A program made the position numbers and the translations under genes. Under the pieces are notes generated by a model. That model worked only from the letters and a program-made list of their open reading frames with translations, was not told where the DNA came from and did not search any database. From contig NZ_LABY01000150.1 of NCBI RefSeq assembly GCF_001043975.1, positions 1 to 61,817 on the forward strand: 61,817 bases of DNA. Direction: 5' to 3'. The DNA is from Methylobacterium variabile. Lineage in GTDB: Bacteria; Pseudomonadota; Alphaproteobacteria; Rhizobiales; Beijerinckiaceae. Positions 41,108-49,563 of the stretch are shown here, one piece after another; positions within the stretch are counted from its first letter, which is position 1, and each line of letters starts with the position of its first letter.

Positions 41108-41491
41108 TTAAACGGGACCCTGGCTGGCGACGGCGAAGACGATCGCAGGCGCACTGTCGATCACGGTGATGCGGGCCGTCACGCGGGTGCCGATCGGCGC
41201 CGTCTCGACCCCCTCGATCCGCGACAGCATCCGCGGCCCCTCGGCGAGGTCGACGAGCGCGAGGTTGTAGGCGCCCTCGCGGGTGCGGTTGACCGTGATG
41301 CTGTAGACCGTGCCCTCGCCCGAGGCGGGGACCCAGTCGAGGTCGGTCTCGCCGGTCCCCGGGACGGCGCCCCGCGGGTAGAAGACGTGGCGGCCCGTCG
41401 ACCGGCTCCTCTGGATCATGAACCGTCCCTCGGCGAGGAAGGCCTTGAACTGGGCCTCCGGTCCGAGAGGTGCGTCGGTGGCGTCACGCAT
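41108..41491 (-). CDS. DUF35 OB-fold protein without zinc-ribbon cysteines
   Basis: A 127-aa DUF35 protein. In the family an N-terminal rubredoxin-like zinc ribbon with two CxxC pairs precedes an OB fold. Here the ribbon position reads MIQRSRSTGRHVFYPRG and the whole protein contains no cysteine, so zinc binding of the usual kind is impossible. The OB-fold part (GTVYSITVNRTREGAYNLALVDL, then PIGTRVTARI) is intact. DUF35 domains are the obligatory partners of Ltp2-type aldolases and of some thiolases, and this gene abuts the Cys-less thiolase. It overlaps livM by 8 bp. Confidence 0.88.
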   Translation of the reverse strand: MRDATDAPLGPEAQFKAFLAEGRFMIQRSRSTGRHVFYPRGAVPGTGETDLDWVPASGEGTVYSITVNRTREGAYNLALVDLAEGPRMLSRIEGVETAPIGTRVTARITVIDSAPAIVFAVASQGPV

Positions 41492-42521
41492 GGCGGGTGC
41501 TCGCAGCTGGGATCTCGGTCGGCGCAGCGTCGGCCGCGGCTGGGGATTGGGATTGAGATTGGGCGGGCCGGCGCGTGAACCCGCGGACCTTGGGCCACAG
41601 GCTCGCCAGGCCCCGCGGGCAGAGGCAGAGCACGGCGACGAGGACCACCCCGAGGACGAGCTTGTCGCCGTAGGCGCCGAGCGACGCGAAGCTCTTCTGG
41701 GAGAGGAGCAGAGCCGTGCCGAGGAGCGGCCCGAGCAGGATGCGTCGCCCGGCGAGGATCACCCCGGTCAGCATCAGGACCAGGAAGTAGGTCTCGAACA
41801 GGTCGGTGCCGACATAGGCGCGCTGGAACGCGTAGAGCCAGCCGGCCGCGGCGCTGATCACCGCCGAGAGCAGGAAGACCTGCAGCCGGATGCGGTTGCC
41901 GTCGAGGCCGCACATCGTGGCCAGCCGCGGGTTCATGTGGACCATGAGCGCCGCCTGACCGAGGCGCGAGCGCCGGAAGCGATGGACGACGTAGAGGGTG
42001 AGCAGCAGCAGGAGGTAGGCGAAGGGCCAGAACTCGGCGCTGCGCCCGGCCGTCAGCTCGATCGGCCCGATCGACAGGTCGAGGGGTGGGATGCCCACGA
42101 TGCCGTCGGAGCCGCCGAGGAAGTCCCAGTTCGACGCCACGTTCATGCACACCACCGCCGCCGCGTAGGTGACGAGCGAGAAGGCGAATTCCCGCGTGCG
42201 CAGGGTGATCACCCCGAGCACCAGGGCGAGCAGGAGGGCCGCCAGCACCGCGCCGGCGAGCGCCGTCCAGGCCCCGAACCCGTAGGTGACGGTAAGGATC
42301 GCCGCCGCGTAGGCGCCGGTGGCGAAGAAGGCGGTGTGGACGAGGCTGATCTCGCCGAGATCCGACAGGATCACGTCGAGGCCGTAGGACATCGCCGCGA
42401 AGATCGCGATCGCCACAAGGGTGTCGTAGACGAGCGTCGAGCCGCCGAGCAGCGTCGGGAGGAGGAAGCCCAAGGCGGCGAGGAAGGCCGCGAGGGCGAG
42501 GCGGGCGAGGGAATGGGTCAT
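41484..42521 (-). CDS. livM: Branched-chain-type ABC transporter permease LivM
   Basis: A 345-aa inner-membrane permease with about ten hydrophobic spans. LivM-type hallmarks are YGLDVILSDLGEISLVHTAFFATGAYAAA (N-terminal) and SRLGQAALMVHMNPRLATMCGLDGNRIRLQVFLLSA, the cytoplasmic loop that contacts the ATPase. The last 30 residues are a Ser/Gln/Ala-rich tail. The ATG overlaps the livH stop (ATGA). Liv-type systems in catabolic operons often carry aromatic or alicyclic acids; the joined degradation genes suggest that here. Confidence 0.92.
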   Translation of the reverse strand: MTHSLARLALAAFLAALGFLLPTLLGGSTLVYDTLVAIAIFAAMSYGLDVILSDLGEISLVHTAFFATGAYAAAILTVTYGFGAWTALAGAVLAALLLALVLGVITLRTREFAFSLVTYAAAVVCMNVASNWDFLGGSDGIVGIPPLDLSIGPIELTAGRSAEFWPFAYLLLLLTLYVVHRFRRSRLGQAALMVHMNPRLATMCGLDGNRIRLQVFLLSAVISAAAGWLYAFQRAYVGTDLFETYFLVLMLTGVILAGRRILLGPLLGTALLLSQKSFASLGAYGDKLVLGVVLVAVLCLCPRGLASLWPKVRGFTRRPAQSQSQSPAAADAAPTEIPAASTRHA

Positions 42522-43387
42522 CGGGCGAAGCTCCCCGAGGCCGACAGCGCGCCGGGCCGCAGCACCATCGCTGCGATGAGCAGGGCGAAGACCGCCGCCG
42601 TCGTGTAGGCCGGCGAGACGAGGGCGCCGAAGAGCGCGGTGAAGAGGCCGATGCCGAGCCCGGCGACGTAGCTGCCGAGCACGCTGCCGATGCCGCCGAG
42701 CACCACCACCACGAAGGTCATCACCACCTGGTCGAAGCCCATCGAGGTGAGGATCGGCGTGCGCGGCGCGACGAGGGCCGCCGCGAAGGCGACCGCCGCG
42801 CCCTCGAAGGCGAAGATGCCCATGTAGATGCGCGAGACCCGCAAGCCCCCGAGCGTCGTCAGCCGCGGGTCTTCGGCCACCATCCGGACCGCGGCGCCGA
42901 GCCAGCTCCGGTGCAGGGCGAGGTAGAGGCCGGCAAAGACCAGGATCGTCGCGCTGACCAGGATCGCGTCCTGCACGGTGAACCAGACCGGGCCGAGATG
43001 GACGCTCATCTCCTGGAACGGGCTCGCCAGGGTCTGGGGCTTGGGCCCGAAGGCGAGGCCGGCCGCGCCCTCGAGCGCCTGGCCGAAGCCGAGGGTGACG
43101 ATCATCAGGCTCACCAGGTCCTGCGAGAGCGTGAGCCGCAGGAACAGGCGCTGCATCACCGCGCCGAGGACGGCGCCGAGCAGGACCGCGGCCACGACCG
43201 CGACCGGATAGGGCAGGCCGGTCGCCGCCATGACCCACCAGGCCACGAAGGCGCCGATCATGTACATCTGGCCGTGACCGAAGTTCACGAGCCGTGCGGC
43301 GCCGAGGAGCAGCGTCCAGCCGACCGCGACGAGCGCGTAGGCGTGGCCGATGATGACGCCGTTGACGAGTTGCTGGGCGACGTTCAT
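42518..43387 (-). CDS. livH: Branched-chain-type ABC transporter permease LivH
   Basis: A 289-aa permease with about eight membrane spans. Family marks are the start QLVNGVIIGHAYALVAVGWTLLLGAARLVNFGHGQMYM and the coupling loop SWLGAAVRMVAEDPRLTTLGGLRVSRIY. It pairs with LivM to form the translocation pore. Overlaps livF and livM by ATGA at both ends, so translation is coupled. Confidence 0.93.
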   Translation of the reverse strand: MNVAQQLVNGVIIGHAYALVAVGWTLLLGAARLVNFGHGQMYMIGAFVAWWVMAATGLPYPVAVVAAVLLGAVLGAVMQRLFLRLTLSQDLVSLMIVTLGFGQALEGAAGLAFGPKPQTLASPFQEMSVHLGPVWFTVQDAILVSATILVFAGLYLALHRSWLGAAVRMVAEDPRLTTLGGLRVSRIYMGIFAFEGAAVAFAAALVAPRTPILTSMGFDQVVMTFVVVVLGGIGSVLGSYVAGLGIGLFTALFGALVSPAYTTAAVFALLIAAMVLRPGALSASGSFAR

Positions 43388-44115
43388 CCGTGACTCGCTC
43401 CGAGATAGGCCTCGACGATGCGCGGGTCGTTCCGCATCTCGGCCACCGTGCCGGTGGCCACCACGCGGCCGCGCTCGAGGAGATGCAGCACGTCGGTGAC
43501 CTCGGCCGCCGCGTGGACGTTCTGCTCGACGAGCAGCACCGTCAGCCCGCCCTCGACCAGCTCGCGGATGGTGGCGAGCAGCGTCGAGACCAGCCGGGGT
43601 GCGAGCCCGATCGAGGGCTCGTCGAGGAGCAGGAGCTTCGGCGCCATGCGCAGCGCCCGGCCGACCGCGAGCATCTGGCGCTCGCCGCCTGAGAGCGAGC
43701 CGGCGAGGTTCGTCCGGCGCTCGCGCAGGCGCGGGAAAAGGGCGTAGACATCCTCGACCGCATAGGAGCGTCCGCCGTGGCCGCCGCTCGGGCGGGCCAC
43801 CGCCTTCAGGTTCTCCTCGACCGAGAGGCCCATGAACACGCCGCGCCCCTCGGGCACGAGCTGGACGCCGCGGCGCACGTGCTGGTCGGCGGAGAGCCCG
43901 GTCAGCTCCTCGCCGTCGAGCCGGACGGAGCCGCTGATCCGGGGCTCGGCCCGCGACCAGTTGGCGACCGCGTTGATCAGCGTCGACTTGCCGGCCCCGT
44001 TGGCGCCGATCACCCCGGCGAGCGTGCCGGGCTCGACGACGAGGCGGTCGACCGCGACGCCCTCGGCCTGGCCGTAGGCGACCCGCAGGCCGCCGATCTC
44101 GAGCCTCGCGCTCAC
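43384..44115 (-). CDS. livF: ABC transporter ATP-binding protein LivF
   Basis: A 243-aa ATPase of the LivF group. Walker A GANGAGKS is at 37-44, the signature LSGGERQML precedes Walker B LLLLDEPSIGLAP, and the switch His is in VLLVEQNVHAA. LivF is characteristically shorter at the N-terminus than LivG. It overlaps livG and livH by ATGA. Confidence 0.94.
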   Translation of the reverse strand: MSARLEIGGLRVAYGQAEGVAVDRLVVEPGTLAGVIGANGAGKSTLINAVANWSRAEPRISGSVRLDGEELTGLSADQHVRRGVQLVPEGRGVFMGLSVEENLKAVARPSGGHGGRSYAVEDVYALFPRLRERRTNLAGSLSGGERQMLAVGRALRMAPKLLLLDEPSIGLAPRLVSTLLATIRELVEGGLTVLLVEQNVHAAAEVTDVLHLLERGRVVATGTVAEMRNDPRIVEAYLGASHG

Positions 44116-44903
44116 GCCGCCCTCCCGAGATAGGCTTCGAGGACGCGCGGATCGGCCTGGATGTCGGCGGGCCTGCCCGTGGCGATGACTTGGCCGAGTT
44201 CGAGGACGACGACCTCGTCGGCAATCGCCATCACGAGGTCCATGTGATGCTCGATCAGGACCACGGCGAGGCCGGTGTCGCGCATCCGCTCGAGCACGCC
44301 CCTGAGCGCGATCATGTCGGGGCCGCCCAACCCCGCCGCCGGCTCATCGAGGAGCACGACGCGGGCGCCGGGGGCGGCGGCGAGCGCGATCGAGAGCATG
44401 CGCTGCGTGCCGTAGGACAGCTCGCCCGGCAGCCGCCCATGGGTGCTCTCGGGCACGTGATAGGCGAGGAGATGGGCTCTCGCCTCCTCCTCGATCGCGC
44501 GCCGCCGCCGCGCCTCGATCCAGGGCAGGAACACCGATTGCGCGAGCGGGCTCGGGCGGCTCTCCATGAGGGCCGCCGCCATGTTCTCCAACACCGTCAT
44601 GCCGCCGAAGAACGCGTTCTGCTGGAAGGTGCGGCGCAGGCCCGCCCGCGCCAGATCGTGGGCCGGCCGGCCCGTGACGTCCGCCCCGTCGAGCCGGATG
44701 CTGCCGCCATGCGACACCATGTTGGTGACGGCCATGAAGCAGGTGCTCTTGCCCGCCCCGTTCGGCCCGATGATGCCGAGGATCCGCCCGGCGGAGACGG
44801 ACCACGACATGTCCTTGAGGGCCTGGAACCCGCCGAAGCGGACCGACAGGTCGCGGGCTTCGAGGACCGGCCTCGTGTCAGCTCTCGACGACAATCTTGC
44901 CAT
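44112..44903 (-). CDS. livG: ABC transporter ATP-binding protein LivG
   Basis: A 263-aa ATPase of the LivG group. Walker A GPNGAGKS at 46-53, the Liv-specific RTFQQNAFFGGMTVLENMAAAL segment, signature LSYGTQRMLSIA (a variant of LSGGQ), Walker B RVVLLDEPAAGLG and the switch loop IEHHMDLVMAIADEV. The ATG at 44903 overlaps the binding-protein gene by 26 bp; an alternative TTG three codons later is possible. Confidence 0.93.
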   Translation of the reverse strand: MARLSSRADTRPVLEARDLSVRFGGFQALKDMSWSVSAGRILGIIGPNGAGKSTCFMAVTNMVSHGGSIRLDGADVTGRPAHDLARAGLRRTFQQNAFFGGMTVLENMAAALMESRPSPLAQSVFLPWIEARRRRAIEEEARAHLLAYHVPESTHGRLPGELSYGTQRMLSIALAAAPGARVVLLDEPAAGLGGPDMIALRGVLERMRDTGLAVVLIEHHMDLVMAIADEVVVLELGQVIATGRPADIQADPRVLEAYLGRAA

Positions 44904-46017
44904 CCTTGACCGTGAACACGAAGTGCCGGTGCTGCATCTGGCCGTTGGGCTCGAAGCGCACGGTGCCGAAGATCGTGCCGGGGATCTCCTGGCCGCGGAT
45001 CGCGCCTGCGACCGCCTTGCGCTCGAGGCTGCCGGCCTTGGCCGCGGCCTTGGCCCAGACCTGGAGCGAGGCGGCGCCGAGCGCCATGAACTTGTCCGGC
45101 TCGGTCTTGAACTGCTTCTGCATCTGCGCGACGAAGCGCTTGTTCTCCGGGTTGCTCGCGAACGGCTCGGTCTCGGGGAAGTAGATGTCGGCGCTGTGCA
45201 GCCCGTTGGCGGCCTTGCCGGTGGTCTCGATCACGCTTGGACCGACCGTGCCGACGGTGCAGATCACCGGCACGCCGACTTGGCCTTGCGCGTATTGCTG
45301 CAGGAAGGCCGGCAGCCCGGCGCCCTCGTTGGCGTTGATGCTGATGACGTAGTCGGGCTTGGCGTCCCGGATGCTGGTGATCTCGACCCGGAAGTCGGTC
45401 TGCGGAAAAGGAAACTTGAGCGTCTGGGCGATGGTGTAGTCGAGGCCAGCCTTCTTGAACTCGGCCTCGATGCCCTGCTGGGCACCGTTGCCGTAGGCGT
45501 CGTTCTCGGTGACGAAGACGATCCGGGCTCGTCTCGTCTTGCTGCCGAGATACTGCGCGATGATCGCCGCGTCCTGCACGTTGGCGCTGTTGAGGCGGAT
45601 CGCCAGCGGGTTCGAGGCGCTCGCCAGGATCGCGTCGGCCTTCGAGATCATCGTGATGTCGAGGATGCCGGCCCGCGCCAGGACCGACTGCATCGCCAGG
45701 GTCACCGGGCTGTTCCAGCCCTCCAGCACCACCGCGACGCCGGCCGCCGCGAGTTCGTTCGCCTTGGCGACGCCGATCGCCGGCGTGCTCTCGTCGTCGC
45801 GCACCAGGATCTCGACCGGCCGGCCGAGCACGCCGCCGCTCTCGTTGATGAGGGCCGCCATGCCCTGGACCGCATGGGTGACGTCCTGCCCCTGCCGGCC
45901 GGCGCCGCCGCTGAGCGGGATGATGAGCCCGACCTTGATCGGATCCGCCGCCCGCGCGAAGGCCGGCACGAGCGGGGCCGAGGCGAGCCCCGCCAGAACG
46001 CTGCGTCTCGATAACAC
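44878..46017 (-). CDS. livK: ABC transporter substrate-binding protein (LivK type)
   Basis: A 379-aa periplasmic binding protein, first gene of the 12-gene operon. I start at the GTG at 46017 because GGGAGGAACGAAC precedes it and it yields a clean export signal (VLSRRSVLAGLASAPLVPAFARA, twin-arginine-like but also Sec-compatible); the longer ORF from 46074 lacks such a start. The mature part begins DPIKVGLIIPLSGGAGRQGQ, the Peripla_BP_6 pattern. Bound ligand is unknown; the operon's beta-oxidation enzymes suggest an organic acid rather than an amino acid. Confidence 0.9.
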   Translation of the reverse strand: MLSRRSVLAGLASAPLVPAFARAADPIKVGLIIPLSGGAGRQGQDVTHAVQGMAALINESGGVLGRPVEILVRDDESTPAIGVAKANELAAAGVAVVLEGWNSPVTLAMQSVLARAGILDITMISKADAILASASNPLAIRLNSANVQDAAIIAQYLGSKTRRARIVFVTENDAYGNGAQQGIEAEFKKAGLDYTIAQTLKFPFPQTDFRVEITSIRDAKPDYVISINANEGAGLPAFLQQYAQGQVGVPVICTVGTVGPSVIETTGKAANGLHSADIYFPETEPFASNPENKRFVAQMQKQFKTEPDKFMALGAASLQVWAKAAAKAGSLERKAVAGAIRGQEIPGTIFGTVRFEPNGQMQHRHFVFTVKDGKIVVES

Positions 46018-46056
46018 GTTCGTTCCTCCCAGAACTGAGAAAATATTTTTTGGCGT

Positions 46057-46077
46057 TACTTGCTCGTTTTGCAAGTA
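46057..46077. promoter_or_regulatory. Palindrome upstream of the Liv/igr-like operon
   Basis: TACTTGC (46057-46063) and GCAAGTA (46071-46077) are perfect inverted arms with a 7-base spacer, in the A+T-rich 122-bp gap between the leftward 12-gene operon and the rightward enone reductase. Position fits control of both. No adjacent regulator gene is an obvious owner; the IclR operators at 48651 and 57183 differ. Confidence 0.5.
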
Positions 46078-46139
46078 CTAACATTGTTTTTTGATGCTGT
46101 CTATATGTATATGTTCGCGTTCGCAACGCGGAGGACGCG

Positions 46140-47225
46140 ATGAGTCGAAGGGGAACAGTGCTGGTTGCCGGCGCCGGTGGGCTGGTCGGGCGTGCGGCGA
46201 TCGATCATTACTTGAGTGAGGGATGGGAGGTGATCGCGCTGTCGCGACGCCCGCCCGAACCGGCGACGGGTGCGGCGCATCTGGCGGTCGATCTGGCAGA
46301 CGGCGCCCAGTGCCGGGCACGGCTCTCGGAGGTCCGCAACCTCACCCACGTGGTCTACGCGGCGCTGTTCGAGAAGCCGGACCTCACCGGCGGCTGGCTC
46401 GACGACGACCAGATCGCCACCAACCTGGCGATGCTCACGAACCTCCTCGACGCGGTGGAGCCGCAGAACCCGGGGCTGCGCCACGTCGCCCTGCTCCAGG
46501 GCGCCAAGGCCTACGGGGTCCATCTCGGCCAGATCCCGGTCCCGGCCCGCGAGAGCGCGCCCCGCCACATCCATCCGAACTTCTACTGGGCGCAGGAGGA
46601 CTTCCTGGCGGACCGGCAGGCCGGGAAGGAATGGAGCTGGACGATCTTCCGGCCGCAGGTGGTGTTCGGCTTCGCGGAAGGGAGCGCCATGAACATGATC
46701 GCGGCGGCAGGGGCCTACGCGGCGATCAGCCGGCAGCTCGGCCTGCCGCTGGTCTATCCGGGCGTCGGCACCCGCGTCACCGAGGCGACGGATGCCCGTC
46801 TGCTGGCCCGCGCGATCGCCTGGGCCGGCCGCGCCGAGGCGGCTGGAAACCAGATCTTCAACGTCACCAACGGCGACGTCTTCACCTGGGAGAATCTCTG
46901 GCCGGCCATCGCGCGGGCCTTCCGCATGGAGGTCGGCCTGCCGCACCCGATGCCGCTCGCCCGCATCATGCCGGGCCGGGCCGCCACCTGGCAGGCGGTT
47001 GTCGCCCGCCACGGCCTCCGGCCCCTGTCGCTCGACCGGCTGGTCGGCGCCTCGTGGCAATTCGCCGACTTCGCCTTCTCGCGCACCCACTCGACCTCGT
47101 CGCTGCTCAGCACGATCAAGATCCGGCAGGCGGGGTTCGGCGAGTGCATCGACACCGAGGCGTCGCTCGCCTGGTGGCTGGCGCACCTGCAGGAGAGGCG
47201 GGTGCTGCCGGGGCCGCAGGGCTGA
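46140..47225 (+). CDS. PRISE-type SDR (progesterone 5-beta-reductase / iridoid synthase-like enone reductase)
   Basis: A 361-aa extended SDR. The cofactor loop is GAGGLVGRAA (11-20) with SRRPPEP after the second strand (NADPH preference). The PRISE motifs are visible: QGAKAYGVHLG with Lys123, and HPNFYWAQEDFL with Tyr149, the Lys/Tyr pair that reduces the C=C of enones. Bacterial members reduce cyclic or terpenoid enones. It is divergent from the 12-gene operon and convergent with the CoA-transferase. The family is clear; the substrate is not. Confidence 0.85.
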   Translation: MSRRGTVLVAGAGGLVGRAAIDHYLSEGWEVIALSRRPPEPATGAAHLAVDLADGAQCRARLSEVRNLTHVVYAALFEKPDLTGGWLDDDQIATNLAMLTNLLDAVEPQNPGLRHVALLQGAKAYGVHLGQIPVPARESAPRHIHPNFYWAQEDFLADRQAGKEWSWTIFRPQVVFGFAEGSAMNMIAAAGAYAAISRQLGLPLVYPGVGTRVTEATDARLLARAIAWAGRAEAAGNQIFNVTNGDVFTWENLWPAIARAFRMEVGLPHPMPLARIMPGRAATWQAVVARHGLRPLSLDRLVGASWQFADFAFSRTHSTSSLLSTIKIRQAGFGECIDTEASLAWWLAHLQERRVLPGPQG

Positions 47226-47248
47226 CGGGACACGAGGCAGGCGCAGGA

Positions 47249-47283
47249 TTTCCCCTCTCCCCGCCCGCGGGGAGAGGGGGAAA
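47249..47283. terminator. Bidirectional hairpin between convergent genes
   Basis: TTTCCCCTCTCCCCGC (47249-47264) pairs with GCGGGGAGAGGGGGAAA (47267-47283), one bulged base aside, between the convergent enone reductase and CoA-transferase genes. The A/T ends at both sides make it a plausible two-way terminator. This CCCTCTCCCC-type palindrome is also a common repeat in proteobacterial genomes. Confidence 0.65.
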
Positions 47284-47334
47284 CCCGCGTCTCCCTCGCT
47301 GCGGACGGCTTCCCGGGTCCGGCAGGGGAGGGGG

Positions 47335-48621
47335 TCAGTCACGGATGACCCCCTTCTCCCGCAGGCTGGCCCGCTCCGCCTCCTCGACCCCGAGCGAGGC
47401 CAGGACGTCGGCGGTGGCCTCGCCGAGGGTCTGCGGGGCGATCCGGTAGGTGGCGGGCGTGCGCGACAGCTGGCTCGGATAGCCGATCACCGTGACGGGT
47501 GTGCCGTCCGTCCGCTCCATCCGCTTGAGCAGGCCGCGGGCCGCGATCTGCGGATCGGCGAGGATCTGGTCGATGCGGTTGATCGGCCCGCCCGGCACCC
47601 CGGCCGCCTCCATGGCGGCGAAGAAGTCGGCGGAGGTCCATTGCCGGATCGCCGCGCTCAAGCTCGCCTCGAGCTCCTTGCGGTCGCGCAGGCGGCCGAC
47701 ATTGTCGCGAAAGCGCGGGTCGGCGGCGAGCACGGGGAGGTTCAGGAGCCCGCACAGGCTGCGGAACTGCCCGTCATTGCCGCAGGCGACGAGCACGTAG
47801 CCATCCGCCGTCTGGAACTCGCGGTAGGGCACGACGTTCGGGTGCGAGTTGCCGAGCCGGCCGGGCGTCAGCCCGCCGACGATGTGGTTCATTCCCTGGT
47901 TGACCAGGACCGCGACCTGGCTGTCGAGGAGGGCGCAGTCGATGTGCTGGCCCTCGCCGGTCGCGGTGCGGTGGTGGAGCGCGGCGAGGATCGAGATGGC
48001 GGCGTAGAGGCCGGTGAAGAGGTCGCTCACCGGCAGCCCGACCTTGATCGGACCGGCGCCGGGCTCGTCGTCGGGCCGGCCGGTGACGCTCATCAGGCCG
48101 CTCATGCCCTGGATCAGGAAGTCGTAGCCGCCCCGCGAGGCGTAGGGCCCGGTCTGGCCGAACCCGGTCACCGAGCAGTAGATCAGGCCCGGATTGGCGG
48201 CCGACAGCGACGCGTAGTCGAGGCCGTAGCGGGAAAGCGCGCCGGTCTTGAAGTTCTCGACCACGATGTCTGCTTGCTCGGCCAGCCGCCGTACCAGGGC
48301 TGCGCCCTCAGGGGTGCCGAAATCGATGGCGACGCTGCGCTTGTTGCGGTTGGCGCAGAGATAATAGGCGGCGTCCGAGGGCCCGTCCGGTCCCTGCACG
48401 AAGGGCGGGCCCCACAGCCGCGTGTCGTCGCCCGTCTCCGGCCGCTCGATCTTCCAGACCTCGGCGCCGAGGTCGCCGAGAACCTGCGAGGCCCACGGCC
48501 CGGCGAGCACGCGGGAGAGGTCGAGGACCTTCAGCCCGTGCAACGGGCCCTGCGGCGCCCGCGGCGGTTCCGCCTCCGGCGCCGGTCCTGCCGCCACTCG
48601 TGTCTGATCCGCGCCCGCCAA
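47335..48621 (-). CDS. CaiB/BaiF-family (class III) CoA-transferase
   Basis: A 428-aa class III CoA-transferase. The nucleotide/CoA fold starts LKVLDLSRVLAGPWASQVLGDLGAEVWKIE (30-59), and the catalytic Asp is Asp167 in RGGYDFLIQGMSGLM. Such enzymes move CoA between acids, for example activating the growth substrate with succinyl-CoA or acetyl-CoA. It is divergent from an IclR regulator, with a strong palindrome 30 bp upstream of its start. That makes it the likely entry step for the pathway encoded on either side. Confidence 0.92.
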   Translation of the reverse strand: MAGADQTRVAAGPAPEAEPPRAPQGPLHGLKVLDLSRVLAGPWASQVLGDLGAEVWKIERPETGDDTRLWGPPFVQGPDGPSDAAYYLCANRNKRSVAIDFGTPEGAALVRRLAEQADIVVENFKTGALSRYGLDYASLSAANPGLIYCSVTGFGQTGPYASRGGYDFLIQGMSGLMSVTGRPDDEPGAGPIKVGLPVSDLFTGLYAAISILAALHHRTATGEGQHIDCALLDSQVAVLVNQGMNHIVGGLTPGRLGNSHPNVVPYREFQTADGYVLVACGNDGQFRSLCGLLNLPVLAADPRFRDNVGRLRDRKELEASLSAAIRQWTSADFFAAMEAAGVPGGPINRIDQILADPQIAARGLLKRMERTDGTPVTVIGYPSQLSRTPATYRIAPQTLGEATADVLASLGVEEAERASLREKGVIRD

Positions 48622-48650
48622 TGCTGCGCTCCTCCCGTTCGCATTCTTTC

Positions 48651-48671
48651 GTATTTCATTGCTTGAAATAC
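48651..48671. promoter_or_regulatory. IclR operator in the CoA-transferase / iclR gap
   Basis: GTATTTCA (48651-48658) and TGAAATAC (48664-48671) are perfect 8-bp arms with a 5-base spacer, between the divergent CoA-transferase and IclR-type regulator. A near-copy with the same spacing lies at 57183 upstream of the acyl-CoA synthetase operon. Binding by the adjacent regulator is a strong inference. Confidence 0.7.
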
Positions 48672-48753
48672 GTGTTCAAAACAGTGTAGACCGATTAGCG
48701 GCGGATGCAACGCCGACTTCGATTCCCGATGCATCGATCGAGAGAGTTTTTGG

Positions 48754-49563
48754 ATGCCGTCCTTCGAGCCCGTCACGGCGGCCCTGCGGGTGCTGGAGGT
48801 CCTGTTCGCGCTCAACCGCCTCAAGGAGGCGAGCGTCGGTGACCTCTTCCGCGAGACCGGCCTCAACCGGCCGACGATCGTGCGGATGCTCGAGACGCTG
48901 ATCCATGCCGGGCTGGTGGCGCGCCACCCGTCGAAGCCGGTCTACGTCACCACCGGGCGCACGCTGGAGTTGAGCAGCGGCTACCAGAAGCACGAGGAGA
49001 TGGCGCTCGCCGCCGCCCCGATCCTGGCGCGGCTGCACACGGCGCTGCAATGGCCCTCCGACGTCTCGGTCTTCGACGGCGACGCGATGGTGGTGGCGCG
49101 CACCAGCCGCAGCGAGGGCGTACTGCACTTCAACCGCCGGCCTGGCTACCGGGCGCCGCTGCTCGGCACCTCCCTCGGGATGGCGTTCCTGGCCTTCTGC
49201 GACCCGAGGACCCGCGCCCAGGCGCTCGCGGCGCTCGCCGGGTCGGACGACCCGTGGAACGCCGTCGTCCACGATCCCGAGACCCTCGAGCGGCTGCTCG
49301 CGACGGTGCGGGACAACGGATACGCCAGCATGAACAAGGACTACTCGCGCACGTCCTACAACGGCGTCGCCTCGGCGATCGGCGTCCCGGTCCTGATCGG
49401 CGGGGTGGCGGTCGGGAGCCTCAACCTGATGTACCTGCGCAATTCCCTCGACGAGGCCGACGTGGTCGCCCGCTTCGTGGCGCCGCTACGGGCGGCAGCG
49501 GCGGAAATCGCGGACGCGCTCTCGGCGATGCGCGGCCGCCAGGGCAGCGGCGGGATCCCGTAG
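48754..49563 (+). CDS. IclR-family regulator of the acyl-CoA degradation genes
   Basis: A 269-aa IclR regulator. The winged helix-turn-helix is at about 8-65 (EASVGDLFRETGLNRPTIVRMLETLIHAGLV), and the effector domain begins near 85 and ends with VPVLIGGVAVGSLNLMYLR. The middle (HFNRRPGYRAPLLGTSLGMAFLAF) resembles regulators of aromatic-acid and hydroxyphenylpropionate pathways. It is divergent from the CoA-transferase and probably binds the palindromes at 48651 and 57183. Confidence 0.92.
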   Translation: MPSFEPVTAALRVLEVLFALNRLKEASVGDLFRETGLNRPTIVRMLETLIHAGLVARHPSKPVYVTTGRTLELSSGYQKHEEMALAAAPILARLHTALQWPSDVSVFDGDAMVVARTSRSEGVLHFNRRPGYRAPLLGTSLGMAFLAFCDPRTRAQALAALAGSDDPWNAVVHDPETLERLLATVRDNGYASMNKDYSRTSYNGVASAIGVPVLIGGVAVGSLNLMYLRNSLDEADVVARFVAPLRAAAAEIADALSAMRGRQGSGGIP

